Below, one piece after another: positions 50,479 to 59,229 of a stretch of 64,000 nucleotides of DNA. The DNA comes from Naasia sp. SYSU D00057 (lineage in GTDB: Bacteria > Actinomycetota > Actinomycetes > Actinomycetales > Microbacteriaceae). The stretch lies in the NCBI RefSeq assembly GCF_017916505.1, contig NZ_JAFMSZ010000002.1, forward strand, positions 496,001 through 560,000, written 5' to 3'. The translations under genes and the position numbers were made by a program. Below the pieces are notes generated by a model. That model was not told the DNA's origin. It was given only the letters and a program-made list of their open reading frames with translations, and ran no database searches. The stretch's first letter is position 1; the number at the start of each line of letters is the position of its first letter.

Positions 50479-50688
50479 TCAGGCGGGGCAGCAGACGGCG
50501 GCCTCCGGGGCAGTCGGGCGACGGCTCGTCGAGGCCCGCCCGGGAAGAGAGCGCCGCAGCGACTCCGGCACACCTGGTGAGCGCGGCGCGCGCTCCAGGG
50601 CCACCCGACGGCGCTCGAGCTCGACGGCGAGACGCGCCTCCTCCGCCTGCTGCAGGTGCGGGAACCAGGACAGTGCGGCCGAGAGCAT
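50479..50688 (-). CDS. 69-residue unknown protein behind twin palindromes
   Basis: From the ATG at 50688 the product is 69 residues: MLSAALSWFPHLQQAEEARL, then a charged helix (Glu/Arg-rich) and an Arg/Ser/Pro-rich tail with two cysteines at the end. GAGGAGG six bases upstream is one of the strongest ribosome-binding sites in the window and decides this start. No family is recognised. The two inverted repeats just upstream suggest a regulated promoter. Confidence 0.6.
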   Translation of the reverse strand: MLSAALSWFPHLQQAEEARLAVELERRRVALERAPRSPGVPESLRRSLPGRASTSRRPTAPEAAVCCPA

Positions 50689-50700
50689 CAGGACCTCCTC

Positions 50701-50753
50701 GTATCGATGGATGTCGATACTCTGCTCCTGAAGCCCATCGACCACCGTCGATG
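50701..50753. promoter_or_regulatory. Pair of related dyads upstream of the 69-residue ORF
   Basis: Dyad 1 is GTATCGA/TCGATAC (50701-50720, 6-base spacer). Dyad 2 is CATCGAC/GTCGATG (50736-50753, 4-base spacer). Both share an ATCGA…TCGAT core and lie 34 bases apart centre to centre. They look like two sites for one dimeric regulator. Confidence 0.55.
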
Positions 50754-50802
50754 TACGGCCAATCCCCGTGCATCCCGCGCCACCCTTCGGGGGGCGCCGC
50801 TC

Positions 50803-52713
50803 CTAGGCGGGCAGCCGGGGCAGCCACACCCGCATCTCCGAGGGACCGCGCTCGGCCCACCGGTGATACGGGATCAGCGGGATCCGGATCTCGCGATCGG
50901 GCTCTGCGGCCTCCGCGGGCCCGTAGGGCCACGGGTCCTCCCCCTCGTGCACGTGCACCCCGGCGAGCTCGGCCCCGTCCGCCATCGCCGCCGGCGCGGC
51001 GTCGGCCGGCACCGCGACCGATCGGAGGGAGGTGCCGGCCGGCAGGTCGACGGACTCGGCGCACAGGACGAGCGGCCCGGCCTCCACCGCGACGGAGGAG
51101 CGCAGCGAGTCGATGCGCGGATCCGGCAGGGTGAGCCGCGGCTCGAGCGGCAGCTCCAGCCGCACCGTGGCGAGCTCGCCCGCGGACATCGGCACCTCCG
51201 CCAACGCCTCCTCGACGACCCGCTCGGCGCCGGTCGCGTCTGCGATCCGAGCACGGCCCCGCGCCCACGCCGGAACGCGGAGGGCCAGCGTCCAGTCCTC
51301 GCCGGGCGCCTCCTCGACGGCCACGGTCACCGTGCCCGACCAGGGGTAGTCCGTCTCGACCCGGATCCGCACCCGGTCGCCGGAGGCCAGCCGCGTGTCG
51401 ATGGTCCCCTCCGCGTACTGCTGCAGCTGGAGGCCGCGGTCGCTCGTGGTGGCGACGTACCCGGAGAGGCTCGCGAGAGTGCGCGCCACGTTCGTGGGGC
51501 AGCAGGAGACGTCGAACCAGTGCGCGCGCTGGCTGGAAGCGGCGCGCGGGCTCGGCCGGTCCGTCTCCGCCTCGGTGCCGGGCGCGTTCCGCTGGAGCGG
51601 GTTGACGTAGAAGAACGAGGTGCCGGCCGCATCCGGGCTGGTCGCGACGACATTGAAGAGCGTCCGCTCGATGAGGTCGGCGTACTCGGGCCGTCCCTCG
51701 GCGAGGAGGAGCCGGTGGCTCAGCATGACGCTCGCGACGCCGGCGCAGGTCTCCGAGTAGGCGCGGTCGGAGGGCAGCTCGAAGTCGTCGCCGAACGACT
51801 CCCCCTCGTGCCGCGAGCCCATGCCGCCGGTCAGGTAGGTGCGGCGGGCGACGGTGTTGCGCCACTGCCGGGTCACGGCGCCGAGCAGCTCGGCGTCCCG
51901 ATCCTCGACCGCGACGTCGACGGCTCCCATCGACAGGTAGAGCGCGCGCACGGCGTGGCCGCGCAGCACGTCGGCGTCGCGGACGGGCACGTCGTCCTGG
52001 AAGTACTCGGGCCCGATCTCGCCGTGGTCGAGCGTGCCGGTGCCGCGCCGCTGCAGGAACAGGCGGGCCTGCTCGAGGTAGCGCCGGTCCCCCGTCACCC
52101 GGTACAGCTCGGCGAGCGCCGGCTCGATCTCGGGGTGGCCGTCGACGCGCTCGATGCGCCCGGGCCCGAACGCCTCGCAGATGTGGTCGGCGAGGCGGAT
52201 CGCGGCCTCGACGAACTCGTCGCGCCCCGCCGTGCGCGCCCGGGCGACCGCGGCCTGGATCAGGTGACCGGCGCAGTAGAGCTCGTGCCCCCACTCGAGA
52301 TCGGAGTACCGGGGCTCCTGGCCCGGCCCGCCGAAGCGCGTGTTGAGATAGCCGTCGGGCTGCTGCGCCGCGACGACGCGGGCCGACAGGGAGCGGAAGG
52401 TCTCCTCCACCCAGGCGTCGCCGGAGCGCGCGGACTCCCACGCCAGCGCCTCCAGGAGCTTGTAGATCTCGGAGTCCGCGAACTCGCGCCCGGCGCTCGG
52501 GGCCTCCTCGCCGCGGGCGACCCGGTCGAAGTTGGCGGTCCAGCCGAGGCGCTCCATCCAGGAGAGGCAGTGCCGCAGGCTGGCGGTGGCGTTCACCTCC
52601 TGGCGCTGGGCCCAGAAGCCGCCGGTGATCCGGACGTCGGCGGCGCTCACGGGGCGGAGCGTACCCGAGCTCGGGAGGACTGCCGCGGGCGGCTGCGGGT
52701 CGGTCAGGGTCAT
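50803..52713 (-). CDS. GH127-family glycoside hydrolase (beta-L-arabinofuranosidase type)
   Basis: The 636-residue (alpha/alpha)6-barrel enzyme has the Zn-cysteine centre of GH127: E321 and C323 in YSETCAG and C404/C405 in SCCPTN. The acid/base-like glutamate E305 lies 16 residues before E321, matching the spacing described for HypBA1. It removes arabinofuranose (or related) residues by a cysteine nucleophile. It has no signal peptide, so it acts on imported oligosaccharides. It is the last gene of the second sugar operon. Confidence 0.93.
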   Translation of the reverse strand: MTLTDPQPPAAVLPSSGTLRPVSAADVRITGGFWAQRQEVNATASLRHCLSWMERLGWTANFDRVARGEEAPSAGREFADSEIYKLLEALAWESARSGDAWVEETFRSLSARVVAAQQPDGYLNTRFGGPGQEPRYSDLEWGHELYCAGHLIQAAVARARTAGRDEFVEAAIRLADHICEAFGPGRIERVDGHPEIEPALAELYRVTGDRRYLEQARLFLQRRGTGTLDHGEIGPEYFQDDVPVRDADVLRGHAVRALYLSMGAVDVAVEDRDAELLGAVTRQWRNTVARRTYLTGGMGSRHEGESFGDDFELPSDRAYSETCAGVASVMLSHRLLLAEGRPEYADLIERTLFNVVATSPDAAGTSFFYVNPLQRNAPGTEAETDRPSPRAASSQRAHWFDVSCCPTNVARTLASLSGYVATTSDRGLQLQQYAEGTIDTRLASGDRVRIRVETDYPWSGTVTVAVEEAPGEDWTLALRVPAWARGRARIADATGAERVVEEALAEVPMSAGELATVRLELPLEPRLTLPDPRIDSLRSSVAVEAGPLVLCAESVDLPAGTSLRSVAVPADAAPAAMADGAELAGVHVHEGEDPWPYGPAEAAEPDREIRIPLIPYHRWAERGPSEMRVWLPRLPA

Positions 52714-52757
52714 GCTGATGTCGCTTTCTCGGTGGGAGCGGGCGGTGCCGGCGGGGG

Positions 52758-53573
52758 TCACTTGAGGCTCCCCGCCGTCATGGCGGCGACGATCCGGTCG
52801 CTGAGGATGATGTAGATGACGACCGTCGGAGCGATGCCGATGACGGTCGCGGCGAAGGCGAGCGGGTAGTTCGCGGAGTAGGTGGTGAGGAAGTACCGGA
52901 CGCCGACCTGCACGGTCTGGGCGTCGGTGTCCTTCGTCAGCACCGCCGCGAAGAGCAGCTCGTTGAAGGCCGTGATCATGAGGAAGATCGCCGCGGTGAT
53001 GGCGCCGGGGGAGGTCAGGGGTGCGGCGATCCGCAGGAAGATCGAGTGGAATCCCGCGCCGTCGATGCGCGCCGCCTCGAAGATCTCGGCCGGCGTCGTG
53101 TCCATGTACGTCTTCACGATGAGGAAGCCGAGCGGGAAGAACAGGCCCGCGTAGACGAGCCCGAGGCCGACCACCGTGTTGTAGACGCCCATCATGTTGA
53201 CGATGAAGAAGATCGGCGTCATCAGGGCGTTGACGGGCAGGAGGATGCCGAACAGCAGGAAGCCGAACGTGGCCCGGCTCAGGCGGAAGCGGTGGAGCAG
53301 GGCGTAGGACGCCATGAGCGACGCGACCACGATGAGCACCGTCGCGAGGAGGGCGGCGCCGAGGCTGTTGCGCAGGTAGAGGTGCAGCGGATGCGCCGCG
53401 AGGGCCGCCCCGTAGTTGTCGAAGCGCCACTCGCTCGGCAGGCCGAACGGGTTCGCGAAGATGTCCGCCTGCGTCTTGAACGAGGACATCACGAGCCACA
53501 GCAGCGGCAGCAGCGTGATGGCGGTGAAGATGCCGAGCACCGCCCAGCGGAAGCTCTTGCCGGCGATGGTCAT
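52758..53573 (-). CDS. Carbohydrate ABC transporter permease (MalG-type), second importer
   Basis: The 271-residue protein has six membrane segments and the EAA loop EIFEAARIDGAGFHSIF. It is a CUT1-type permease. Its ATG overlaps the stop of the MalF-type permease by four bases, and it is followed closely by the GH127 gene. As in the first importer, no ATPase gene is present. Confidence 0.93.
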   Translation of the reverse strand: MTIAGKSFRWAVLGIFTAITLLPLLWLVMSSFKTQADIFANPFGLPSEWRFDNYGAALAAHPLHLYLRNSLGAALLATVLIVVASLMASYALLHRFRLSRATFGFLLFGILLPVNALMTPIFFIVNMMGVYNTVVGLGLVYAGLFFPLGFLIVKTYMDTTPAEIFEAARIDGAGFHSIFLRIAAPLTSPGAITAAIFLMITAFNELLFAAVLTKDTDAQTVQVGVRYFLTTYSANYPLAFAATVIGIAPTVVIYIILSDRIVAAMTAGSLK

Positions 53574-54523
53574 CGCTCGGTCCTCCTCAGCACCCAGAAG
53601 GTCGCCGCCGTGAGGACGATGCCGATGACGAGGGTGACCACGCCGGCGGCCATCGCGAGCCCGTACTGGTTGGCGGTGAGCATCTGGCGGTAGATGTACA
53701 GCGACAGGGTGATCGACGAGTCGGCGGGCCCGCCGCTCGTCATGATGAACGGGTACTCGAAGCTGCGGAGCGCGTAGCCGACGACGAAGAGCACCTGCAG
53801 GGCGATGGCGCGGCGGATGAGCGGGATGGTGATCGACCAGTCCTGCCGCAGGGTCGAGGCGCCGTCGAGCTGCGCGGCCTCGTAGTACTCCTGCGGGATG
53901 GTCGAGATCTGGGTGAGGAACAGGACCATGCCGAAGCCGATGTAGACGACCCAGGGGGTCATCGTGACCCCGAGCGCGGTGGTCGGGTCGAACAGCCAGT
54001 TGCGGGTGAGCGACTCGAGGCCGACGAGCTTGAGGGCGGAGTTGAGCAGCCCGAGGCTGACGTGGAAGACGAAGTACCAGAGCAGCGCGAGCGAGGTCGC
54101 GGAGATGATGTTCGGCAGGAAGAGGACCGTGCGGAACACCTTCCAGCCGCGCGGGCGGCGGGCGATGACGAGCGCGACGAGGATGCACAGCGGAGTGTGG
54201 ATCACCACGCCGACGAGTACCCAGAGCAGGGTGTTGCCGATCGCCTTGAGGAACGCGGGGTCGCCGAACAGCCGCGTGTAGTTGTCGAGCCCGATCCACT
54301 GGGGGACGCCGATGCCCGCCCACTCGGTTCCGCTGAGGCCGATCACGACGAGCGTGGGCACCGCGAGGAAGAGGGTGACGAGCGCGAGCGCGGGCAGCAG
54401 GTAGAGGAGTATCCCGAGCCGCTGCCCGGTCCTCCTCGCCGGTCGGCGGGGCGCGAGCGCTGTCGCGGCGGGTTCGGCGACCACCGCGACGGAGGGCGGG
54501 ATGCCGGGGGTGGTGGTCGTCAT
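53570..54523 (-). CDS. Carbohydrate ABC transporter permease (MalF-type), second importer
   Basis: The 317-residue protein has a cytoplasmic Pro/Ala-rich N-terminus, six membrane segments and the EAA loop EYYEAAQLDGASTLRQDW. It forms the channel with the MalG-type permease. The start lies 72 bases from the binding-protein stop. Confidence 0.93.
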   Translation of the reverse strand: MTTTTPGIPPSVAVVAEPAATALAPRRPARRTGQRLGILLYLLPALALVTLFLAVPTLVVIGLSGTEWAGIGVPQWIGLDNYTRLFGDPAFLKAIGNTLLWVLVGVVIHTPLCILVALVIARRPRGWKVFRTVLFLPNIISATSLALLWYFVFHVSLGLLNSALKLVGLESLTRNWLFDPTTALGVTMTPWVVYIGFGMVLFLTQISTIPQEYYEAAQLDGASTLRQDWSITIPLIRRAIALQVLFVVGYALRSFEYPFIMTSGGPADSSITLSLYIYRQMLTANQYGLAMAAGVVTLVIGIVLTAATFWVLRRTER

Positions 54524-54595
54524 GACGCCTTCTGATCGAGTCGAGGAGGAGAGGCGGGGGTGGCCGGCCCGGACGGGGGCCGGCCACCCATCGCG

Positions 54596-55891
54596 CTACT
54601 GGGAGTTCGCGGTCTGCAGCGAGGTGGCGAACTGCTCGGGCGTCGTCTGGCCGAGCGCCAGCGACTCGAGCAGGCTCGGCAGCTGCGCCTGCGCATCGGT
54701 CGTGATGCCGCGGGCCATCTGCACGATCGAGGCGGGGGCGGCGTTCGCGAGCTCGATGACCTGGGCCATCTGGCAGGACGCGTTCTCCTTGTCGGCGTCC
54801 GACAGCTCGGTCTGAACGGCCATCGGGTACTCACCCTCGACCGCCATGCGCACCGCGCTCTCGTTCGAGGTGAAGAACTTCATCCAGGCGACGACCGCCT
54901 CCTCCTTCTCCTCGTCGGACTGCTTCGCGGCACCCCAGACGTTGAGCGAGTCGGTGACGGTGTAGCCGGGCTCGATGGCGCCGTTGTCGAACGTCGGCGC
55001 GGCCGCCACGGCGATCTTGCAGGCGTCGTCGCCGAGTGTCGACTGGATCGAGCTGATCAGCCAGGGGCCGTCGATGATCGAGGCCGACTGGCCGTTCAGG
55101 AAGTTGCTCGAGCTGGCGGCGTAGTTGCCGCCGACCGCGTCCGGGGTCGACAGCGCGAGCAGCCGCTTCGTGTAGTCGGCCGCCTTGGTGATCGCCGGGC
55201 TGTCGAGGTCCGTGCCGGGGGCGTACGCCTCCGGGCCGCCCTCCGCCGTGGCGAGGTAGCTGAACGCGTTCATCGTGTGCCACGAGTCGTCCGCGGTCAT
55301 CAGCGAGATGGCGGCGACCCCCGAGTCCTTGATCTTCTGGCCTGCGGCGAGGTACTCGTCCCACGTCGCCGGGAACTCGGTGATGCCCGCCTGCTCGAAC
55401 AGCTCGGTGTTGTAGTAGAAGAGCGTCGGCGACTGGTCGCCGGGGATCCCGGCGAGCTGGCCGTCGATGGTGAGCGCGTCGAGGTTGTCCTGCTTGAAGC
55501 GCGCCTTCCACTCGGGGTCGTCGTCGAGGTGGCTCGACCAGTCCATGAGCTGGCCCGACTCCTCGCGGGACAGGTCCGTCGGGTTGTAGTTGTAGAGGAA
55601 CACATCGGGGGCATCGCCGGCGCTGATCGACGACCGGATCTGCTGCTGCAGCGTCGGCCAGTCGGGCTGCGCCTTCGAGACGACCGTGTATTTGCCGGCG
55701 TTCTCCTCGTTGAACTGGGCGATGAGGTCGTCGAGGACTTTGCCCCGGCTGACGTCCGAGGTGAAGTTCGACAGGATCTCGATCTCGGTGCCGGATCCGC
55801 CAGACCCACCGGAGGGCACGGCGCTGTTGCAGCCGGCCAGCAGTGCGACGGCGGCGGTGAGACCGGCGGCCGCGAGGATCTTTCTCTTCAT
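54596..55891 (-). CDS. Sugar-binding lipoprotein of the second importer
   Basis: The 431-residue family 1 solute-binding protein has signal MKRKILAAAGLTAAVALLAGC, lipobox Cys21 and a Ser/Gly linker. Aromatic-rich lobes (DVFLYNYNPT, WHTMNAFSYLA) suit oligosaccharide binding. AAGGGA upstream supports the ATG at 55891. An ATG four codons earlier overlaps the previous stop. It feeds the permeases downstream and is preceded by the unassigned barrel protein. Confidence 0.92.
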   Translation of the reverse strand: MKRKILAAAGLTAAVALLAGCNSAVPSGGSGGSGTEIEILSNFTSDVSRGKVLDDLIAQFNEENAGKYTVVSKAQPDWPTLQQQIRSSISAGDAPDVFLYNYNPTDLSREESGQLMDWSSHLDDDPEWKARFKQDNLDALTIDGQLAGIPGDQSPTLFYYNTELFEQAGITEFPATWDEYLAAGQKIKDSGVAAISLMTADDSWHTMNAFSYLATAEGGPEAYAPGTDLDSPAITKAADYTKRLLALSTPDAVGGNYAASSSNFLNGQSASIIDGPWLISSIQSTLGDDACKIAVAAAPTFDNGAIEPGYTVTDSLNVWGAAKQSDEEKEEAVVAWMKFFTSNESAVRMAVEGEYPMAVQTELSDADKENASCQMAQVIELANAAPASIVQMARGITTDAQAQLPSLLESLALGQTTPEQFATSLQTANSQ

Positions 55892-55899
55892 GATTCCCT

Positions 55900-58050
55900 T
55901 CATTGGGCTGTGCGATTGAGGACGGGGACGGGGAGGTCGGTGGCGACCGCGGCGAGGTACTCGCCGAGGCCGAAGGTTCCGGCGGTGTAGGGCCAGCCGA
56001 GGCCGCCCCAGGTGTCGCCCTTGCCGATGAGGCCCTCGTCCACGCCCTGCGGGCAGAAGGAGATCCCCTCCGGCTGCATGCCGGCGTCGGCGAAGCCGTG
56101 CAGGGCGCCCGGCACGGCGAGCATCTGGAGCGACGAGGCCGCGATGAGCGAGGCGATGCGCTGGAAGCGCTCGATGCCGAGTCGCGTGCCGAGGCGGTGC
56201 AGGTCGGCGACGAAGAACAGCGAGTAGATGTCGGTGACGCCGACGCCCCACACGCTGTTGATGCCGCCCCAGCCGACGGAGCGAGCGCCGGCACGGCCGA
56301 GCGGCGTGCCGGGGATGTTCGGGACCGCCTGGATCGAGTGCCACGTGATCGCGACCTCCGCCGCCTGACGGGCTCCCTCGATCAGCTCGTCGGCGCGCGC
56401 AGGGTCGGCGTCGGCGACGGCCAGGAGGGCGCGCATCGCGACGAAGGCTGCCTCCTTGTCGACGAGGTTGGGGTTGTCGAGGGTGCCGCCCCGATACTCG
56501 GCGGGACCGACATGGTGATCGAGGATGAACCGGGTGGCGGCGCGGGCCGCGTCGAGGAACGGCATCGCCTCGTCGCCCGCCTCCTCGGCGAGCGCGACGA
56601 GGAACGGGACGACGGTTCCGGTGGCGCTCTTGCCCGAGAGGACGCGGTCGCCGAACCAGTCGGTGCCGGCGATGGCCTCCCCGTCCGGGGTGTAGGCGCG
56701 GAACCACGAGCCGTCCGGCTCCTGGGCACGGACGAAGAACGACCCGAGGCGCAGCGCGGCCTCCCGCCACTCGCTGACGTCGGCCCCGAGCTCGCGGTGC
56801 AGCCCGATGTTGAGCAGGAGGTCGTTGCCGGCCTCGGCCATCATGCGCGTGTAGGTGCCCTGCAGCTCCGACCGGCCCAGGTAGTGCATGACCGGCCCGC
56901 TCGTGTCGCCGACCGCGAAGAGCGGCCGCCCCTCGCGGAGGTTCCAGAGCGTGTGCACGAACCCCGACTCGGTCGCCATGTGCTCGACGAAGGAGTCGAC
57001 GACCGCGCGGGAGCGCTCCAGCCAGTCGCCGTCCCGGCGGGCGAGCAGGTAGGCGAGATTGAGCTGGCGCCCGGTGAACCCGTACTCGATTACATCGCGG
57101 GCGCCCGTCATCGCGTGGTCGGCGAACGAGGCGCCGAACGCCTTCGCGGTCGAGGGGTAGCCGCGCTCGGGGTCGAAGTTGAGCACGAAGGCGGCGAAGC
57201 CGGAGGGGTCCTTGACCCAAGTGCGCGACGCCGAGTCGAGGCGCAGGTCGATCGACTCCTCGTACGGGACGGGCAGGTCGGTGGGCTGCGGGTCGGCCGC
57301 GTCGAGGACGTCCGAGAAGACGGCGGTGACCGCGTCGACGTAGGAGTCGGCCGCGGCGGCGGCGATCCGGTACACGGCGCGGAGGACGGTGCCGCCCGGA
57401 GCGACGGGGGCGAAGGCGGCGGCGGGGGTGCCCGCCGCATCGAGCATGGCGCTCGCGGCGCCCTCCCGGTAGGGCAGGGACGCGACGAGGCGGTCGGCGC
57501 CGGGCACGAACCCGACGGAGCCGATGTCCGTGCGGTGCAGGAAGTCGCTCTGCCCGGGCTGCCGGTCCGCGCCCAGGTCCTCGGTCGCGAGGCTCTGCCG
57601 CGCCAGCCACAGCACGGCCCGGTCCGCCGGCGTCCAGCGCGCGACCACCGGATAGGCGAGCCGCGAGTCGGCGAAGGAGCGCTCGACGCCGGCCGTCCAC
57701 TGCTGGGGCGAGTAGACCATGCCGGGCGCGAGGTATCGGGCGGCCGGGTCCGCGTCGAGCAGGACCGCCGACTCGAGGCGGGCGCCCTCGCCGGCGGGTC
57801 CGCTGACCGTCACGGTGCGCTCCAGGGTTCCCGCATCCGGGGACCAGACGTCCCGTCCGGTGGCGCGCACGCCGCCCAGCTCGAGCTCCCACTCGGCCGA
57901 GGCCTCCCCGGCGCCGATCAGGCGCAGCTCCCCCGCCGCGCCCGAGAGCAGCGCGACGCGGGGTGCCGAAACCTCCGCCGAAACGGTGACGCCGGGGAAG
58001 GAGAGCCGGAAACTCCCGCGATCAGCGGAAGCGTGAACGGATAGCGTCAT
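55900..58050 (-). CDS. Unassigned (alpha/alpha)-barrel-like carbohydrate-active protein
   Basis: The 716-residue cytoplasmic protein has no signal. The first ~260 residues are a beta-sandwich-like N-domain. Then come repeated helical segments with Trp/Gly/Asp motifs such as SGFVHTLWNLREGRPLF, DGSWFRAYTPDGEAIAGTDWFGD and GWGGINSVWGVGVTDIY. The layout resembles (alpha/alpha)6-barrel glycoside hydrolases and lyases, but I cannot assign a family or catalytic pair. It is the first gene of the LacI-controlled operon, so it probably degrades the same substrate. AGGAG lies upstream of the ATG. Confidence 0.7.
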   Translation of the reverse strand: MTLSVHASADRGSFRLSFPGVTVSAEVSAPRVALLSGAAGELRLIGAGEASAEWELELGGVRATGRDVWSPDAGTLERTVTVSGPAGEGARLESAVLLDADPAARYLAPGMVYSPQQWTAGVERSFADSRLAYPVVARWTPADRAVLWLARQSLATEDLGADRQPGQSDFLHRTDIGSVGFVPGADRLVASLPYREGAASAMLDAAGTPAAAFAPVAPGGTVLRAVYRIAAAAADSYVDAVTAVFSDVLDAADPQPTDLPVPYEESIDLRLDSASRTWVKDPSGFAAFVLNFDPERGYPSTAKAFGASFADHAMTGARDVIEYGFTGRQLNLAYLLARRDGDWLERSRAVVDSFVEHMATESGFVHTLWNLREGRPLFAVGDTSGPVMHYLGRSELQGTYTRMMAEAGNDLLLNIGLHRELGADVSEWREAALRLGSFFVRAQEPDGSWFRAYTPDGEAIAGTDWFGDRVLSGKSATGTVVPFLVALAEEAGDEAMPFLDAARAATRFILDHHVGPAEYRGGTLDNPNLVDKEAAFVAMRALLAVADADPARADELIEGARQAAEVAITWHSIQAVPNIPGTPLGRAGARSVGWGGINSVWGVGVTDIYSLFFVADLHRLGTRLGIERFQRIASLIAASSLQMLAVPGALHGFADAGMQPEGISFCPQGVDEGLIGKGDTWGGLGWPYTAGTFGLGEYLAAVATDLPVPVLNRTAQ

Positions 58051-58071
58051 GAAGCAGGAGCTCCTTTGCTC

Positions 58072-58101
58072 GTTTCCCGAAACAGACCGAAAAGCTTTTC
58101 G
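58072..58101. promoter_or_regulatory. LacI-type operator with a second partial site
   Basis: CGAAAAGCTTTTCG (58088-58101) is a perfect 14-bp palindrome. GTTTC-CC-GAAAC (58072-58083) is a shorter one next to it. The main site covers the predicted start of transcription of the sugar operon, the usual place for LacI-family repression. Confidence 0.8.
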
Positions 58102-58103
58102 TC

Positions 58104-58133
58104 ACTGTAGAGTGACCGCACTGCCGCCGTCAA
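58104..58133 (-). promoter_or_regulatory. Promoter of the second sugar operon
   Basis: On the minus strand TTGACG (58133-58128) and TACAGT (58109-58104) are separated by 18 bases. The palindromic operator begins 3 bases downstream of the -10 box. Confidence 0.75.
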
Positions 58134-58188
58134 TCCCGGGTTCCGGGACGCGTGCGGCGAGACGTGCGAGGATCAGCCGAGGGGGACC

Positions 58189-59220
58189 GTGAGCACCGAC
58201 GAGACGCAGGCGAGAGGCAGGTCCGCCACGCTCAGCGACGTGGCGAAGGCCGCCGGCGTCTCGATCGCGACCGCGTCCAAGGCGCTCAACGGCCGCGACC
58301 AGGTGCGCGCCGAGACCCGTGATCGCGTCCTGCGTGCGGCGGAGCGGCTCGCCTTCTCCCCGAACGCGCTCGCGAAGGGGCTGCTCGCGGGACGGACCGG
58401 CACGGTCGGCCTGCTGACCTCCGACCTGGAGGGGCGATTCTCGATCCCCATCCTGATGGGCGCTGAGGACGCGTTCGGCGCCGGCAAGGTGTCGGTGTTC
58501 CTCTGCGACGCCCGCGGCGACGCGATCCGGGAGCAGCACCACGTTCAGGCGCTGCTGTCCCGGCGCGTGGACGGGCTCATCGTCGTGGGGTCGAGCACCG
58601 ACGCGCGCAGCTCGCTCGGGCGCGATCTGCCGGTGCCCGTCGTCTACGTCTACGGGCCGTCGGAGGATCCCGAGGACCTCTCGATCGTCACGGACAACGT
58701 CGACGCCGGCAGGCAGGCCGTCGAGCACCTCGTCGCCACGGGACGGCAACGCATCGCGCACATCACGGGTGACGCCTCCTACGCGGCGGCGAAGGATCGC
58801 GCGGCGGGAGTCACGGCCGCGCTCGCCGACCTGGGCCTGCCCCTCGTCGGCGACCGGGTCATGTTCGGCTCCTGGAACGAGGCGTGGGGCCGCGGGGCGA
58901 CCCGTCTGCTGCTCGAGCGGGCGCCGGAGGTCGACGCGATCGTGGCGGGCAGCGACCAGATCGCCCGCGGCGTGCTGGACGCCCTGCACGAGCTGGGCCG
59001 CGAGATCCCGCGCGACATCGCCGTGATCGGCTTCGACAACTGGGCGATCCTCGCCACGAATTCGCGACCGCAGCTCACGAGCGTGGACCTGCGGCTCGAG
59101 GAGCTCGGCCGGCTCGCGGCGCAGCGGCTGTTCGAGGCGATGGACGGCGACGTGCGCCACGGCGTCGAGTCGCTGCAGTCGCGCGTCGTCACCCGCGGCA
59201 CGACGACTCCGTCGAACTGA
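58189..59220 (+). CDS. LacI-family transcriptional regulator
   Basis: The 343-residue protein has the LacI headpiece, with helix-turn-helix LSDVAKAAGVSIATASKALNG and hinge LAFSPNALAKGLLAG. A periplasmic-binding-protein-like sensor ends in VAVIGFDNW-like VIGFDNWAILAT and LTSVDLRLEELGRLAAQ. GAGGG precedes the GTG start. It is divergent from the sugar operon, with the operator between them, so it almost certainly represses that operon until a sugar ligand is bound. Confidence 0.93.
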   Translation: MSTDETQARGRSATLSDVAKAAGVSIATASKALNGRDQVRAETRDRVLRAAERLAFSPNALAKGLLAGRTGTVGLLTSDLEGRFSIPILMGAEDAFGAGKVSVFLCDARGDAIREQHHVQALLSRRVDGLIVVGSSTDARSSLGRDLPVPVVYVYGPSEDPEDLSIVTDNVDAGRQAVEHLVATGRQRIAHITGDASYAAAKDRAAGVTAALADLGLPLVGDRVMFGSWNEAWGRGATRLLLERAPEVDAIVAGSDQIARGVLDALHELGREIPRDIAVIGFDNWAILATNSRPQLTSVDLRLEELGRLAAQRLFEAMDGDVRHGVESLQSRVVTRGTTTPSN

Positions 59221-59229
59221 GCGGCACGG

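Noticed and set aside
50459-52441. A 660-codon frame overlapping the GH127 gene
   Set aside because: It is in a different frame from the verified GH127 catalytic residues and encodes only Arg/Gly/Ala-rich sequence.
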